64,000 bases of DNA from an uncultured Roseburia sp. Its GTDB lineage: Bacteria > Bacillota > Clostridia > Lachnospirales > Lachnospiraceae. The stretch lies in the NCBI GenBank assembly GCA_947644305.1, contig CANRYS010000005.1, positions 97,032-161,031 of the forward strand. Direction: 5' to 3'. Below, in pieces: positions 35,337 to 45,083 of this stretch. The position numbers were made by a program, and so were the translations under genes. Each line of letters begins with the position of its first letter. Within the stretch, counting starts at the first letter, position 1. The notes beneath the pieces are model-generated. The model made no database searches and was not told the origin of the DNA. It saw only the letters and a list, made by a program, of their open reading frames with translations.

Positions 35337-36449
35337 ATGGAGAACTGTCATATGCTGAGGTATAATCTTCAGTTTTTCGCCAAGGATGGAGAAGGCGGAG
35401 AGAAGACAGAGGAAGCAACACCGAAAAAGCTGGAGGAAGCCAGAAAAGAGGGACAGGTGGCCAAAAGCCAGGATCTGGCAGTCGCGATCCTTCTTATCAT
35501 TCTGTTTACCAGTCTGAGATTTTTCGGGGGATATATGTATGACCGGTTTGTACAGGTTTTTGTAACATATTCGAATAGTATTAGTGAATATGCGTATGAT
35601 TTTAATTCGAACCGGGTAATGAATCTTTTGGCTTTTGGGGGAAAAGAGATTCTTCTGATCTGTGGTCCGATTATGGCACTGGCGCTTATAGCTGCCGTAG
35701 CAGTCAATGTGGCACAGGTTAAATGGAAACCTACTGGGAAACCAATGAAACCCAAAATATCCAAGATCAGTCCGGTATCGGGATTTAAACGGATGTTTTC
35801 TAAGGATAAATTATTTGAGCTGGCGAAATCAATTGTTAAACTCGCCGTATTGTTTTATGTGGTGTATGATTCGCTCAAGGATGAATGGGGACTGGTAGTA
35901 AATATTTACAAGCTAGATCTGCTACCGGCGCTGGAGTTAATTGTTGGTACGGTGATCAACGTAGGTTTTAAGATCAGTATTGTTTTTCTTATTCTTGCGG
36001 CAGCGGATTATTATTATCAGAAACGTAAGTTTAGAAAAGATATGAGGATGACCAAGCAGGAAGTAAAGGATGAGTATAAAAATACAGAGGGGAATCCACA
36101 GATCAAAGGAAGGATTCGGAGCAAGATGCAAGAGGCGTCGAGACGTCGTATGATGCAGAGTGTCCCGGAGGCAGATGTGGTCATCACAAACCCGACCCAT
36201 CTGGCTGTTGCCATTAAATATGATAAAGCTCTAGGAGATGCACCGGTGGTGCTGGCAAAAGGAGCGGACTTTTTGGCAGCCAGAATAAAAGATGTGGCGA
36301 GGGACAATAAAGTAGAGATTGTGGAAAATAAGCCCCTGGCAAGGATGTTGTATTATAATGTTGAAATTGGAGACCAGATACCACCAGAGCTTTATCAGAT
36401 GGTGGCCGAGATACTGGCATATGTATATAGCCTGCAGGGAAAAATATAA
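35337..36449 (+). CDS. flhB: Flagellar export gate and switch protein FlhB
   Basis: FlhB controls the switch in export specificity by cutting itself. The 370-residue protein starts with the usual NLQFFAKDGEGGEKTEEATPKKLEEARKEGQVAKSQDL, has four membrane helices in residues 30-210, and a cytoplasmic domain with the autocleavage site NPTH (VVITNPTHLAVAIKYD, near 283). ARMLYYNVEIGDQIPPELYQMVAEILAYVY follows. The ATG at 35337 has CAGGTGA before it; the TTG at 35319 has none. Confidence 0.96.
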   Translation: MENCHMLRYNLQFFAKDGEGGEKTEEATPKKLEEARKEGQVAKSQDLAVAILLIILFTSLRFFGGYMYDRFVQVFVTYSNSISEYAYDFNSNRVMNLLAFGGKEILLICGPIMALALIAAVAVNVAQVKWKPTGKPMKPKISKISPVSGFKRMFSKDKLFELAKSIVKLAVLFYVVYDSLKDEWGLVVNIYKLDLLPALELIVGTVINVGFKISIVFLILAAADYYYQKRKFRKDMRMTKQEVKDEYKNTEGNPQIKGRIRSKMQEASRRRMMQSVPEADVVITNPTHLAVAIKYDKALGDAPVVLAKGADFLAARIKDVARDNKVEIVENKPLARMLYYNVEIGDQIPPELYQMVAEILAYVYSLQGKI

Positions 36450-36470
36450 CAGTTTGGAGGTGGATCGGAT

Positions 36471-38507
36471 ATGAAAAAGGTGGATATTATATTGGGATGT
36501 TTTGTTTTGGTACCTATATTATGTCTGATCATTCCGGTTCCGCTAGTTTTACTAGATATTTTATTTACATTGAACATAGCCATATCCATGATTGTTCTTT
36601 TTAGTTCGCTGTTTGCCAAAGAACCTCTGGATATGTCAACCTTTCCAACCCTTTTGCTTTTGACGACACTATTCCGTTTGTCTCTGAATGTAAGCTCCAC
36701 GAGAAACATTCTTCTGAATGGTGAGGCGGGAAACGTAGTAAGTACATTTGGTAACTTCGTGGGCGGTGGTAATCTTGTAGTCGGAGGAGTTGTGTTTATT
36801 ATCCTGATTATCGTTCAGCTCATGGTAATCAATAAAGGTTCCGAGCGTGTGTCGGAAGTTACTGCGAGGTTTACGTTGGATGCTATGCCTGGTAAACAGA
36901 TGGCGATCGATGCCGATTTGAATACCGGAGCGATTACCGATGAAGAAGCGAAGGAACGAAGAGAGAAAATACAGTCAGAAGCGGCATTCTTTGGATCGAT
37001 GGATGGTGCTACTAAGTATGTAAAAGGAGATGCGACAGCAGGACTTCTGATCACCGTAATCAACTTTGTCGGTGGTCTGATCTTGGGAATCGTGATGAAT
37101 GGCATGGAGGCTCAGGCAGCGTTGCAGACCTATTCCATACTGACCATCGGTGACGGTCTTACCAGCCAGATCCCATCTCTTATGATTTCTTTGGCAACGG
37201 GTGTCCTTGTGACGAAAGGTTCCAAGGATGCAGATGTCGGTGGCGTATTGCAAAAGCAGCTTTTGGGTACACCGAAAGTATTGCTAATCGTTGGATGTGC
37301 ATTGATTGGGCTGGGTGTGTTTACTCCGATGAACATTCTTATTTTCAGCGGTTATGGTATCTTTTTTATCATTACCTCCAGAATGATGACGAACGAACTG
37401 GAGATGGAAGAGACGGATGCCCAGATCAGCGAAGAAGAAGAGTCTGCGGAGGAGATCCGAAGACCAGAAAACGTTACGTCACTGTTGAAAGTAGACTCTA
37501 TCGAACTGGAGTTTGGATATGGTATCATACCTCTTGCGGATGTGAACCAGGGAGGTGACCTGCTGGATCGTGTCGTAATGATTCGACGGCAGATCGCTCT
37601 GGAACTGGGGTGCGTTGTTCCGATGATTCGTCTCCGGGATAATATTCAGTTGAATCCGAATCAGTATGTGATCAAAATCAAAGGAATCCCAGTCAGCGAG
37701 GGAGAGATTTTATTCGACCACTATATGGCGATGAATCCTGGTTTTGTGGAAGAGGAATTGACGGGAATCCCGACTTTTGAGCCATCTTTCCATCTTCCGG
37801 CGATCTGGATCACAGAAGGGCAGAGAGAGCGTGCCGAGTCTCTGGGATATACAGTGGTGGATCCGCCGTCCATCATAGCAACCCACCTGATGGAGATTAT
37901 TCGTGGCAATCTTCATGAGCTTCTTACCAGACAGGATGTACAGAATCTTATCGACAATGTGAAAGAGGCGAATGATACTCTCGTAACCGAACTGGTACCT
38001 AAGATGCTCAGTGTGGGAGAGATTCAGAAAGTATTGCAGAATTTGTTATTTGAGGGCATTTCTATCCGTGATCTGATTACGATTTTTGAGACGCTGGCGG
38101 ATTATGCTCCGACGACCCATGATACGGATATCCTCACGGAATATGTGAGACAGAATCTAAAGCGGGCGATATCCAATAAATATTTTACCCGCAGCGAGGC
38201 TACCAGTGTAATTACGCTGGATCCGAAAGTGGAGCAGGAGATCATGAATTCTGTGAAACAGTCCGAGCAGGGATCTTATCTTGCTTTGGATCCAGATTAC
38301 TCATCTCAAATTATGGAAGCACTTAGAGAAGAGAGTACCAAGCTGGAGGAATTGGGCAAAACACCAATTATTATTACCTCTCCTATCGTGAGAATGTATT
38401 TTAAACATCTTACGATGGAGCAATTTAAGAATTTGCATGTTTTATCATATAATGAGATTGACTCAGATGTTGAGCTTCAGTCAGTAGGGATGGTGACTAC
38501 CGAATGA
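36471..38507 (+). CDS. flhA: Flagellar export apparatus protein FlhA
   Basis: FlhA is the large export gate protein whose nonameric cytoplasmic ring docks chaperone-substrate complexes. The 678-residue protein has about eight membrane helices in residues 1-310, with motifs FPTLLLLTTLFRLSLNVSSTR, VTARFTLDAMPGKQMAIDADLNTGAI and SLMISLATGVLVTKG. A long cytoplasmic part follows (HLPAIWITEGQRERAESLGYTVVDPPSIIATHLMEII). GGAGGTGG precedes the start. The stop overlaps the flhF ATG by four bases. Confidence 0.97.
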   Translation: MKKVDIILGCFVLVPILCLIIPVPLVLLDILFTLNIAISMIVLFSSLFAKEPLDMSTFPTLLLLTTLFRLSLNVSSTRNILLNGEAGNVVSTFGNFVGGGNLVVGGVVFIILIIVQLMVINKGSERVSEVTARFTLDAMPGKQMAIDADLNTGAITDEEAKERREKIQSEAAFFGSMDGATKYVKGDATAGLLITVINFVGGLILGIVMNGMEAQAALQTYSILTIGDGLTSQIPSLMISLATGVLVTKGSKDADVGGVLQKQLLGTPKVLLIVGCALIGLGVFTPMNILIFSGYGIFFIITSRMMTNELEMEETDAQISEEEESAEEIRRPENVTSLLKVDSIELEFGYGIIPLADVNQGGDLLDRVVMIRRQIALELGCVVPMIRLRDNIQLNPNQYVIKIKGIPVSEGEILFDHYMAMNPGFVEEELTGIPTFEPSFHLPAIWITEGQRERAESLGYTVVDPPSIIATHLMEIIRGNLHELLTRQDVQNLIDNVKEANDTLVTELVPKMLSVGEIQKVLQNLLFEGISIRDLITIFETLADYAPTTHDTDILTEYVRQNLKRAISNKYFTRSEATSVITLDPKVEQEIMNSVKQSEQGSYLALDPDYSSQIMEALREESTKLEELGKTPIIITSPIVRMYFKHLTMEQFKNLHVLSYNEIDSDVELQSVGMVTTE

Positions 38508-39760
38508 TTATAAAAAAATTTTTGGCGGCAACAGAGACAGAGGCAATAGAAATGGCAAAAAGAGAGCTGGGGAGCAATGCCATTGTGATGAATATTAAGA
38601 AGGTGCGTCCCCGTGGATTTGCTAAGTTTTTTATAAAATCCAAAGTAGAAGTGACTGCTGCACTGGATGAAAATGTTGTTTATGATACAGATAATAAAAA
38701 TCCAGCTTCAGATGAGAAGAGGGATGGTGTGGCATTGGAACTGAATACTCCTAAGTTTGTACCAGATATTGTGGCAGTCGAGGGTGAGGATAAGAACGTA
38801 GCGACAATCCAGGAAAAACTGGACAGCCTCCAAAAGATGCTGGAAAAACAGATGTCTGATAAAATGCAGGAAGAGAAGACATACCCTGTGGAAAAAGAGA
38901 TGGATCGTAAACCGTCTCCAAAGGAGATACAGGCAGAGAAGAGAAATAAGGAGATCAATAAAGCGAGAGCATGTAAAGAATTGATCCGCAAACAAATGAT
39001 TCAGAATGAAGTAGAGGAATCCATTGCGGAGATGTTGATCGATGAGGTGGACCGTTCTTTACCTAAAGATGCGGCTCTGGATCAGATTTTAGCGGCGATC
39101 TATCAGAAAATTATTCTGATGACGGGTCAACCCTATGTGCTGGATAAGGAAGTAGAAGAGGGAGAGACCAAGTACGTATTTTTCCTTGGTTCTACAGGTG
39201 TAGGGAAAACAACGACGATTGCTAAAATTGCTTCACGGATGAAATTAAACCACAAAAAAGATATTGCCCTTGTTACAGCGGACACCTTTCGGATTGCTGC
39301 AGTAGAGCAGTTGAAAACCTATGCGAATATACTCAATGTTCCCATTAAGGTGGTTTATAGCCCGGAAGAACTAGGAGAGATGCGGGAAGAATTAGATCAA
39401 TTTGATATTTGTTTTATAGATACCGCGGGATGTTCTCATAAAAACAGGGAACAGATGGAGAACATTAAAAAGCTAATAGAGCAGATTCCGATTTCCAGAC
39501 GTGAGGTTTATCTTGTTTTGAATGCGGGGGCGAAGTACAACGATCTGAAGGATATCGCAGATGTATATTCTGATCTTACGGATTTTAGCCTTATTTTTAC
39601 AAAATTGGATGAAACTTCGTCGGCAGGAGTCATGTTGAATATGCGGACATACACAGACCGGCCGCTTTCCTATGTTACATGGGGACAGAATGTGCCGGAT
39701 GATATCGGAAAGGTAGATGCACAGAAGATCGCAAAAAAACTATTAGGAGGTAAGTCGTAG
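38504..39760 (+). CDS. flhF: Flagellar SRP-type GTPase FlhF
   Basis: FlhF is an SRP-family GTPase that sets where flagella form. The 418-residue protein has the N-terminal basic B domain (KKFLAATETEAIEMAKRELGSNAIVMNIKKVRPRG), a charged helical linker, and the NG domain with P-loop GSTGVGKTTTIAKIASR near 228-244. LVTADTFRIAAVEQLKTYANIL, CFIDTAGCSHKNREQ and TKLDETSSAGVMLNMR follow. It overlaps flhA by four bases and flhG by one, so the three are likely translated together. Confidence 0.96.
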   Translation: MIIKKFLAATETEAIEMAKRELGSNAIVMNIKKVRPRGFAKFFIKSKVEVTAALDENVVYDTDNKNPASDEKRDGVALELNTPKFVPDIVAVEGEDKNVATIQEKLDSLQKMLEKQMSDKMQEEKTYPVEKEMDRKPSPKEIQAEKRNKEINKARACKELIRKQMIQNEVEESIAEMLIDEVDRSLPKDAALDQILAAIYQKIILMTGQPYVLDKEVEEGETKYVFFLGSTGVGKTTTIAKIASRMKLNHKKDIALVTADTFRIAAVEQLKTYANILNVPIKVVYSPEELGEMREELDQFDICFIDTAGCSHKNREQMENIKKLIEQIPISRREVYLVLNAGAKYNDLKDIADVYSDLTDFSLIFTKLDETSSAGVMLNMRTYTDRPLSYVTWGQNVPDDIGKVDAQKIAKKLLGGKS

Positions 39761-40647
39761 TGGATCAGGCAGAACGGTTGAGAAACATTATCAAAAAGCA
39801 AGACTTTAAAACTGACCATGAGCGGGTTGCTAAGGTGATCACTGTCACAAGCGGCAAAGGCGGTGTGGGAAAGACCAGCCTTTCTGTGAATTTGGCGATC
39901 CAGCTCGGTCGTTTGGGTAAGCGGGTTGTTGTTTTTGATGCTGATTTTGGCCTTGCCAATATTGAGATCATGTTGGGGATACGTCCCAAGTATAATCTGG
40001 CAGATTTGATGTATCGGGGAAAAAGCATCGAGGATATTATTACATATGGCCCGGAAAATATTGGGTTTATCTCGGGAGGCTCTGGTATCAATGAGCTGGC
40101 AAATCTAACAAGGGATCAGGTATTTTCGATGGTCCATCGTCTGGGAGATCTGGATCGTATTGCCGATGTGATCATTGTTGATACAGGGGCTGGAATCAGT
40201 GATACGGTACTTGAATTTGTGGCAGCCAGTGAAGAAGTGCTGTTGGTGGCAACACCAGAACCCACATCTATCACCGATGCCTATGCACTCCTGAAGACAT
40301 TGAACAAGAAAGCTTCTTACCGCCCGGAAAAAACCGTAGTGAAAATGGTGGCAAACCAGGTACGGGGAGAGAGTGAAGCAACAGAACTATTTGAAAAGCT
40401 TGGAGTAGTGGTGGAAAAATTTCTGGATATAAAAGTAGAATTTCTTGGATCTGTACCATACAATAGGAATATGCAGCGTGCTATCATGCGTCAGGCGCCG
40501 GTGTCCATCAGTGATCCGGAGTCCGATTCAGCGAGGGCAGTGAAAAATATTGCCCGCTGCCTGGAAGACGTAATGACGAAAAAGGCAGATAAAGGTGGTA
40601 TTGTTAAACTGTTCTCTAGTGTGATACGTATGCGGTTTATGAAGTGA
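39760..40647 (+). CDS. flhG: MinD-like ATPase FlhG (YlxH)
   Basis: FlhG regulates flagellar number with FlhF. The 295-residue protein has the deviant Walker A VTSGKGGVGKTSLSVNLA at about 28-45, ADFGLANIEIMLG, switch IIVDTGAGISDTVLEF, and a C-terminal amphipathic tail likely to touch the membrane (GGIVKLFSSVIRMRFMK). The N-terminal DQAERLRNIIKK holds the helix that activates FlhF GTPase in family members. The start is GTG overlapping the flhF stop. Confidence 0.93.
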   Translation: MDQAERLRNIIKKQDFKTDHERVAKVITVTSGKGGVGKTSLSVNLAIQLGRLGKRVVVFDADFGLANIEIMLGIRPKYNLADLMYRGKSIEDIITYGPENIGFISGGSGINELANLTRDQVFSMVHRLGDLDRIADVIIVDTGAGISDTVLEFVAASEEVLLVATPEPTSITDAYALLKTLNKKASYRPEKTVVKMVANQVRGESEATELFEKLGVVVEKFLDIKVEFLGSVPYNRNMQRAIMRQAPVSISDPESDSARAVKNIARCLEDVMTKKADKGGIVKLFSSVIRMRFMK

Positions 40648-40680
40648 CGTTAAGAAGTCTATTTAGGATGGAGATAATTT

Positions 40681-41436
40681 ATGCAGAAAGCGATAATCAA
40701 TATTGGTGATAAAATTGAACTCACCCATGTGAAAAGTGCTTATAGGAGAAAATTGTCGGATCGCACATATGGAAGCAAGCTTTTGGATTATGATGGCTTT
40801 CGGGAAGCTAAAGTTTCCATGCCCATTTATGAGGGAAAGATTGTGCCTCTTGAATTGAATGATGAATACGATCTGTGTTTTTTTACTTCTTTCGGACTAT
40901 TTCGATGCCGTGCCAAAGTGAAGAAAAGATTCCGGGAAGGGAGAATGCACGTGCTTCAGATGGAGTTTCTTTCCCTGCCCAAAAAATATCAGAGAAGAAA
41001 GTTTTTCCGTCTTGAATGTATGATGGAGATTCGCTACCGCGAGATCTCCCAGGACGAGAAAGTTTTATATGATCTGGTGGAAGCAGATGAGATCGAAGAT
41101 TTTGAGAAGCAGCTTTATGAGAAAAAGATGCGCGAACTTGCCAGCCGCTGGAACAGAGCGCTATTGACGGATATCAGTGGAGGTGGCGTGCGTCTTCAAT
41201 GTAAGGATAAAGTAGATCCAGGCACGTATATTGAGGTGGATATTCCTCTCCAGACGGCGGCAACGGGAGCATTTAAGTTTCGTTGTATGGCGAAAGTTGT
41301 GGCGACAGTAGATATCAAAAATGGAGCATATCATTCAGAACTTCGATGCGAGTTTGATAATATTGGGCGAGAACAGCGGGAAACAGTGGTGAAATATGTC
41401 TTTGAAGAGCAGAAAAGACGATTAAGAAAGGAATAA
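40681..41436 (+). CDS. PilZ-domain flagellar brake protein (YcgR-like)
   Basis: A 251-residue protein with an N-terminal YcgR-type domain and a C-terminal PilZ domain that binds cyclic di-GMP. The PilZ signature is visible: the RxxxR-like RRKFFRLECMMEIRYRE near 103-119 and the DxSxxG element TDISGGGVRLQC near 160-171. An inserted acidic/charged stretch (VEADEIEDFEKQLYEKKMRELASRW) separates the two. In B. subtilis YpfA/MotI acts on MotA to brake the motor. Here the gene stands between flhG and cheB, so a link of cyclic di-GMP to motility is likely. Confidence 0.85.
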   Translation: MQKAIINIGDKIELTHVKSAYRRKLSDRTYGSKLLDYDGFREAKVSMPIYEGKIVPLELNDEYDLCFFTSFGLFRCRAKVKKRFREGRMHVLQMEFLSLPKKYQRRKFFRLECMMEIRYREISQDEKVLYDLVEADEIEDFEKQLYEKKMRELASRWNRALLTDISGGGVRLQCKDKVDPGTYIEVDIPLQTAATGAFKFRCMAKVVATVDIKNGAYHSELRCEFDNIGREQRETVVKYVFEEQKRRLRKE

Positions 41437-41437
41437 C

Positions 41438-42517
41438 ATGAAAAAAATTCTGATTGTTGATGACTCTGCACTTATGAGAAGGGTCATGTCTGATATAATA
41501 TCATCAGAACCTGGAATGACTGTTGCGAATACAGCGGATAATGGTTCAACTGCGGTAAGATATTTAGAGAGTGGTAAACGATATGACTGTATCCTTTTGG
41601 ATATCAATATGCCCAAAATGGATGGCATCGGTTTTTTGACATATATCAATGAAAAACGTATTACGATACCTGTTTTGGTGGTTAGTTCGATTGCTAGCCA
41701 AAGCACCAAGGAAACCATGCGGGCATTGGAACTAGGGGCCTATGACTTTGTGAAAAAACCGGATGGAGTTGCCTCATCGGAGTTTAAGGATCAGTTGTTA
41801 CAGAAGGTCAAATGTGCCTTTGGACTTAAGCCAATGTCATATCAGGAACCAACGATCCGAAGACAGTCGGAACCACGTGTGTTTAAACCTGCGCAAAGGT
41901 CCCAAAGATGGCAGGGGACTTCCAGCAGCAGAGGAACGATTCTTTTTATCGCTTCTTCTACGGGAGGGCCGAAAGCGCTTCAGTCAGTAGTTCCCAGATT
42001 CCCGAAGAATATCGGTTGTCCCATCGTGGTGGTGCAGCACATGCCGGAGGGTTTTACCAATTCCCTGGCAGAGCGTCTCAATGAGATGAGCCAGTGCCAG
42101 GTAAAAGAGGCTGCGGACGGTGAGACATTGCAGAATGGTGTTGTATACGTAGCCAAGGGAGGATATCAGCTTCGGGCAGAGACAAAGAATTTGAATGAAC
42201 ATAGTCTGGCGGTCAGGAAAGAAGAGCCAAGAGGGGGACTTCGCCCCTGCGCCGACATTTTTCTTGAATCTCTTTTGAATTCCAGTTATCAGAGGATTTT
42301 TTGTGGAATACTGACCGGTATGGGAAGCGACGGGACGAAGGGACTTATACAGTTAAAACAATGCAAAAAGGTTTACACGGTGGGGCAGAGCGAGGAATCC
42401 TGTGTTGTATATGGCATGCCCCGCGCAGCAGTAAAAGCAGGCGTTGTAGATGAAGTGGCTGATTTACAGAAGGTTGCTGATTTGCTGATCGCTGCTATGC
42501 AGCAGAATGGAGGATAA
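41438..42517 (+). CDS. cheB: Chemotaxis protein-glutamate methylesterase CheB
   Basis: CheB removes methyl groups from chemoreceptors and deamidates them. The 359-residue protein has a receiver domain (D8-D9, phosphorylated D55 in LLDINMPKMDG, KKP near 107-109). The C-terminal methylesterase domain has the catalytic Ser in ASSTGGPKALQ, His in VVQHMPEGFT and Asp in GILTGMGSDGTKG. AAGGAA lies before the ATG, and the end overlaps cheA by 11 bases in this frame before the cheA start at 42519 is reached. Confidence 0.96.
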   Translation: MKKILIVDDSALMRRVMSDIISSEPGMTVANTADNGSTAVRYLESGKRYDCILLDINMPKMDGIGFLTYINEKRITIPVLVVSSIASQSTKETMRALELGAYDFVKKPDGVASSEFKDQLLQKVKCAFGLKPMSYQEPTIRRQSEPRVFKPAQRSQRWQGTSSSRGTILFIASSTGGPKALQSVVPRFPKNIGCPIVVVQHMPEGFTNSLAERLNEMSQCQVKEAADGETLQNGVVYVAKGGYQLRAETKNLNEHSLAVRKEEPRGGLRPCADIFLESLLNSSYQRIFCGILTGMGSDGTKGLIQLKQCKKVYTVGQSEESCVVYGMPRAAVKAGVVDEVADLQKVADLLIAAMQQNGG

Positions 42518-42518
42518 A

Positions 42519-44606
42519 ATGGATACCAGTCAATATTTAGAGTTGTTTATTGATGAAACAAAAGAGCATCTGCAGTCATTGAATGAGCATATTCTGGAAC
42601 TGGAGAAGGATCCAGAAAACGACGATACCATCAATGAGATTTTCCGGGCTGCCCATACATTAAAGGGAATGTCTGGAACGATGGGATATACGAGGATGCA
42701 GCGTCTTACCCATGATCTTGAAAATGTGTTTTCGGAGATCCGAAATGGCAATATGAAGGCAAATGAAAAGCTGGTTGATATTCTGTTTCGTGGATTGGAT
42801 GCACTGGAATCCTATCTGGATGTTATTTCCAGTACCGGAAGTGAGGGAACGGAAGATAATGAGGATATTATCAACGATCTGAATGAAGTGATCGCAGAGG
42901 AAACGGGAGCTGACAGCGGTGCGCCGGAGGAGGCCAAAAAGACAGAAGCGAGCCCGGCAAAAGAGACAAAACCTGTAGAGAATAATCCGGCAAAAAATAA
43001 ATATGAACAGATCCCGGTTTCGGAGTATGAGATCCATGCCATGGAGAATGCGAAGGAAGATGGGCAGAATGTTTTTGGAATTACCGTTTATCTTCAGGAG
43101 TCCTGTATTCTGAAAGCGGCAAGAGCTTTCCTTGTATTTAAGACGGTAGAAGATAAGGGAGAATTGATCAAGTCTGTACCAGATACAGAAAAGATCGAGG
43201 ATGAAGAGTTTGATCTCGATTTTAGCTGGATTCTTGCCACTAAGGAAAGTAAGGAGACCATTAAGCAGTTGATTATGAATGTATCTGAGATCGCTGAGGT
43301 CTGCATCGATGATTTCCAATATACAGCGGTTGTTCCGAATACACAACCAGAAAAAGAAGAGAAGAAAGAAGAAAAACCAGAGGTCAAAGAACCGGCGAAA
43401 AAGCAGCCGCCCCAGGCGGCAGCAAAGGGTAAAGTGGCAAGCCGTTCTGTGCGTGTCGACATTGATAAGCTGGATGTGCTGATGAACCTGGTGAGTGAGC
43501 TGATCATTGCGAAGAATGCTCTTGTATCTGTGACCTCCGGGGACAGTGGCGCAGAGGTAGGATCTGGACAGATTTTCCATGAGAATATAGAATATTTGGA
43601 GCGTGTCACTACAAACCTTCATGAGTCTGTTATGAAGGTGAGGATGGTTCCGATCGAGAGTGTAGTGAATCGCTTTCCGCGTATGATTCGTGACCTGAAC
43701 CGGAAACTCAATAAAAAAATGGAGCTGTATATGACCGGTGAGGACACAGAGCTTGACCGAACTGTAATTGATGAACTGGGAGATCCTTTGATGCATCTGC
43801 TTCGAAATTCAGCAGACCATGGACTGGAGAGCAATGAGGAACGTGTTCGTCTGGGGAAACCGGAAGTGGGATCTATTTTCTTGGATGCCTATCAGGATGG
43901 AAATAATGTAACCATCGAGGTCAGAGACGATGGTGGTGGAATTGATACGGAAAAGGTTAGAAGAAAGGCTCTGGAAAAGGGGACGATCACCTTACAGCAG
44001 GCGGAGGCGATGACGGATAAGGATTACATCGATCTGTTATTCCAGCCAAGCTTTTCAACAGCAGATCAGATTTCTGACGTATCCGGCAGAGGTGTGGGGC
44101 TTGATGTGGTGAAGACAAAGATCGAGTCTCTGGGCGGAAGTATTGAGGCCAGAACGGTCAAAGGACAGGGAAGTACATTTGTGATCCAGCTTCCATTGAC
44201 TCTCGCTATCATACAGGCATTGATGGTAGAAGTGGGAACGGAAAAATATGCCATTCCTCTGGGGAACATTGATACGATTGAAGATATTTCCCAGGATGAT
44301 ATCAAATTAGTTCAGTCCAAGGAAGTAATTTATCTTAGAGGCAGCGTGATTCCGATTATCCGTATGAATGAAATTCTCGAAATGGAGGATTATGATAAGG
44401 AAGCTGATATTGAATCAGGAGTTGCCGTAGTTGTAAAGAAGGGCGACCAGAGACTGGGATTGGTTGTAGATAATCTTCTTGGACAGCAGGAGACCGTGAT
44501 CAAGTCTATGGGACACCATATCACCAATGCGAAACTGTTCAGTGGGGCGACGATTCTTGGAGATGGTGAAGTGGCATTGATCCTGGATACAAACACACTG
44601 ATTTAG
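42519..44606 (+). CDS. cheA: Chemotaxis histidine kinase CheA
   Basis: CheA phosphorylates CheY and CheB in response to receptors. The 695-residue protein has the P1 Hpt domain with H46 in FRAAHTLKGMSGTMGY, a long charged linker, and a P2 domain for CheY/CheB docking. Dimerisation helices follow (VRVDIDKLDVLMNLVSELIIAKNAL), then the ATPase domain (LMHLLRNSADHGLE N box, EVRDDGGGID, DVSGRGVGLDVVKTK). A CheW-like P5 domain ends it. GGAGG upstream decides for the ATG at 42519 over 42507. Confidence 0.97.
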   Translation: MDTSQYLELFIDETKEHLQSLNEHILELEKDPENDDTINEIFRAAHTLKGMSGTMGYTRMQRLTHDLENVFSEIRNGNMKANEKLVDILFRGLDALESYLDVISSTGSEGTEDNEDIINDLNEVIAEETGADSGAPEEAKKTEASPAKETKPVENNPAKNKYEQIPVSEYEIHAMENAKEDGQNVFGITVYLQESCILKAARAFLVFKTVEDKGELIKSVPDTEKIEDEEFDLDFSWILATKESKETIKQLIMNVSEIAEVCIDDFQYTAVVPNTQPEKEEKKEEKPEVKEPAKKQPPQAAAKGKVASRSVRVDIDKLDVLMNLVSELIIAKNALVSVTSGDSGAEVGSGQIFHENIEYLERVTTNLHESVMKVRMVPIESVVNRFPRMIRDLNRKLNKKMELYMTGEDTELDRTVIDELGDPLMHLLRNSADHGLESNEERVRLGKPEVGSIFLDAYQDGNNVTIEVRDDGGGIDTEKVRRKALEKGTITLQQAEAMTDKDYIDLLFQPSFSTADQISDVSGRGVGLDVVKTKIESLGGSIEARTVKGQGSTFVIQLPLTLAIIQALMVEVGTEKYAIPLGNIDTIEDISQDDIKLVQSKEVIYLRGSVIPIIRMNEILEMEDYDKEADIESGVAVVVKKGDQRLGLVVDNLLGQQETVIKSMGHHITNAKLFSGATILGDGEVALILDTNTLI

Positions 44607-44618
44607 GAGGGCGAGCAA

Positions 44619-45083
44619 ATGGACGGAATGATGAATGAAAATGCAGTAGAAGAAATTCAGTACATAGTGATCCGAATTGGTGATGAACAGTACGGAATCA
44701 ATATTGGATATGTGGATAATATTGTCAGAATGCAGAGAATTACCAGGGTTCCAAAATCTCAGCCTTACTACGTTGGTGTGATCAATCTGAGAGGTGAGGT
44801 GGTGCCGGTCATGAGCCTTCGCAGAAGGTTTGACCTTGAGAATGATTCCTATGAAGGTTCCACCCGTATCATTATACTGAAGTTAGAAGATCAGTCCCTG
44901 GTGGGAGTGATCGTGGATGAGGTAAGAGAGGTTGTGAACCTAAATCCAGAAACAATAGAGACACCTTCCTTTAAATTGGATGAGAAGAATGCTGCCTATC
45001 TTGCCGGTATTGGTAAAAACGGTGAAAATCTCATTTCTCTTCTTAATATAGAAAACGTAGTGGGAGAATCAAAGACAGTATGA
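44619..45083 (+). CDS. cheW: Chemotaxis coupling protein CheW
   Basis: CheW joins chemoreceptors to CheA. The 154-residue protein has the two SH3-like subdomains of the family: QYIVIRIGDEQYGINIGYVDNIVRMQRITRVPKSQPYYVGVINLRGEVVPVMSLRRRF, then VGVIVDEVREVVNLNPETIE and YLAGIGKNGENLISLLNIENVV. TAGGAGGGCGAG precedes the ATG. It overlaps cheD by four bases; no separate cheC lies between them. Confidence 0.96.
   Translation: MDGMMNENAVEEIQYIVIRIGDEQYGINIGYVDNIVRMQRITRVPKSQPYYVGVINLRGEVVPVMSLRRRFDLENDSYEGSTRIIILKLEDQSLVGVIVDEVREVVNLNPETIETPSFKLDEKNAAYLAGIGKNGENLISLLNIENVVGESKTV

Noticed and set aside
42660..43796. Minus-strand frame of 378 codons inside cheA
   Set aside because: It is a shadow of cheA codon use; no start signal or motif.
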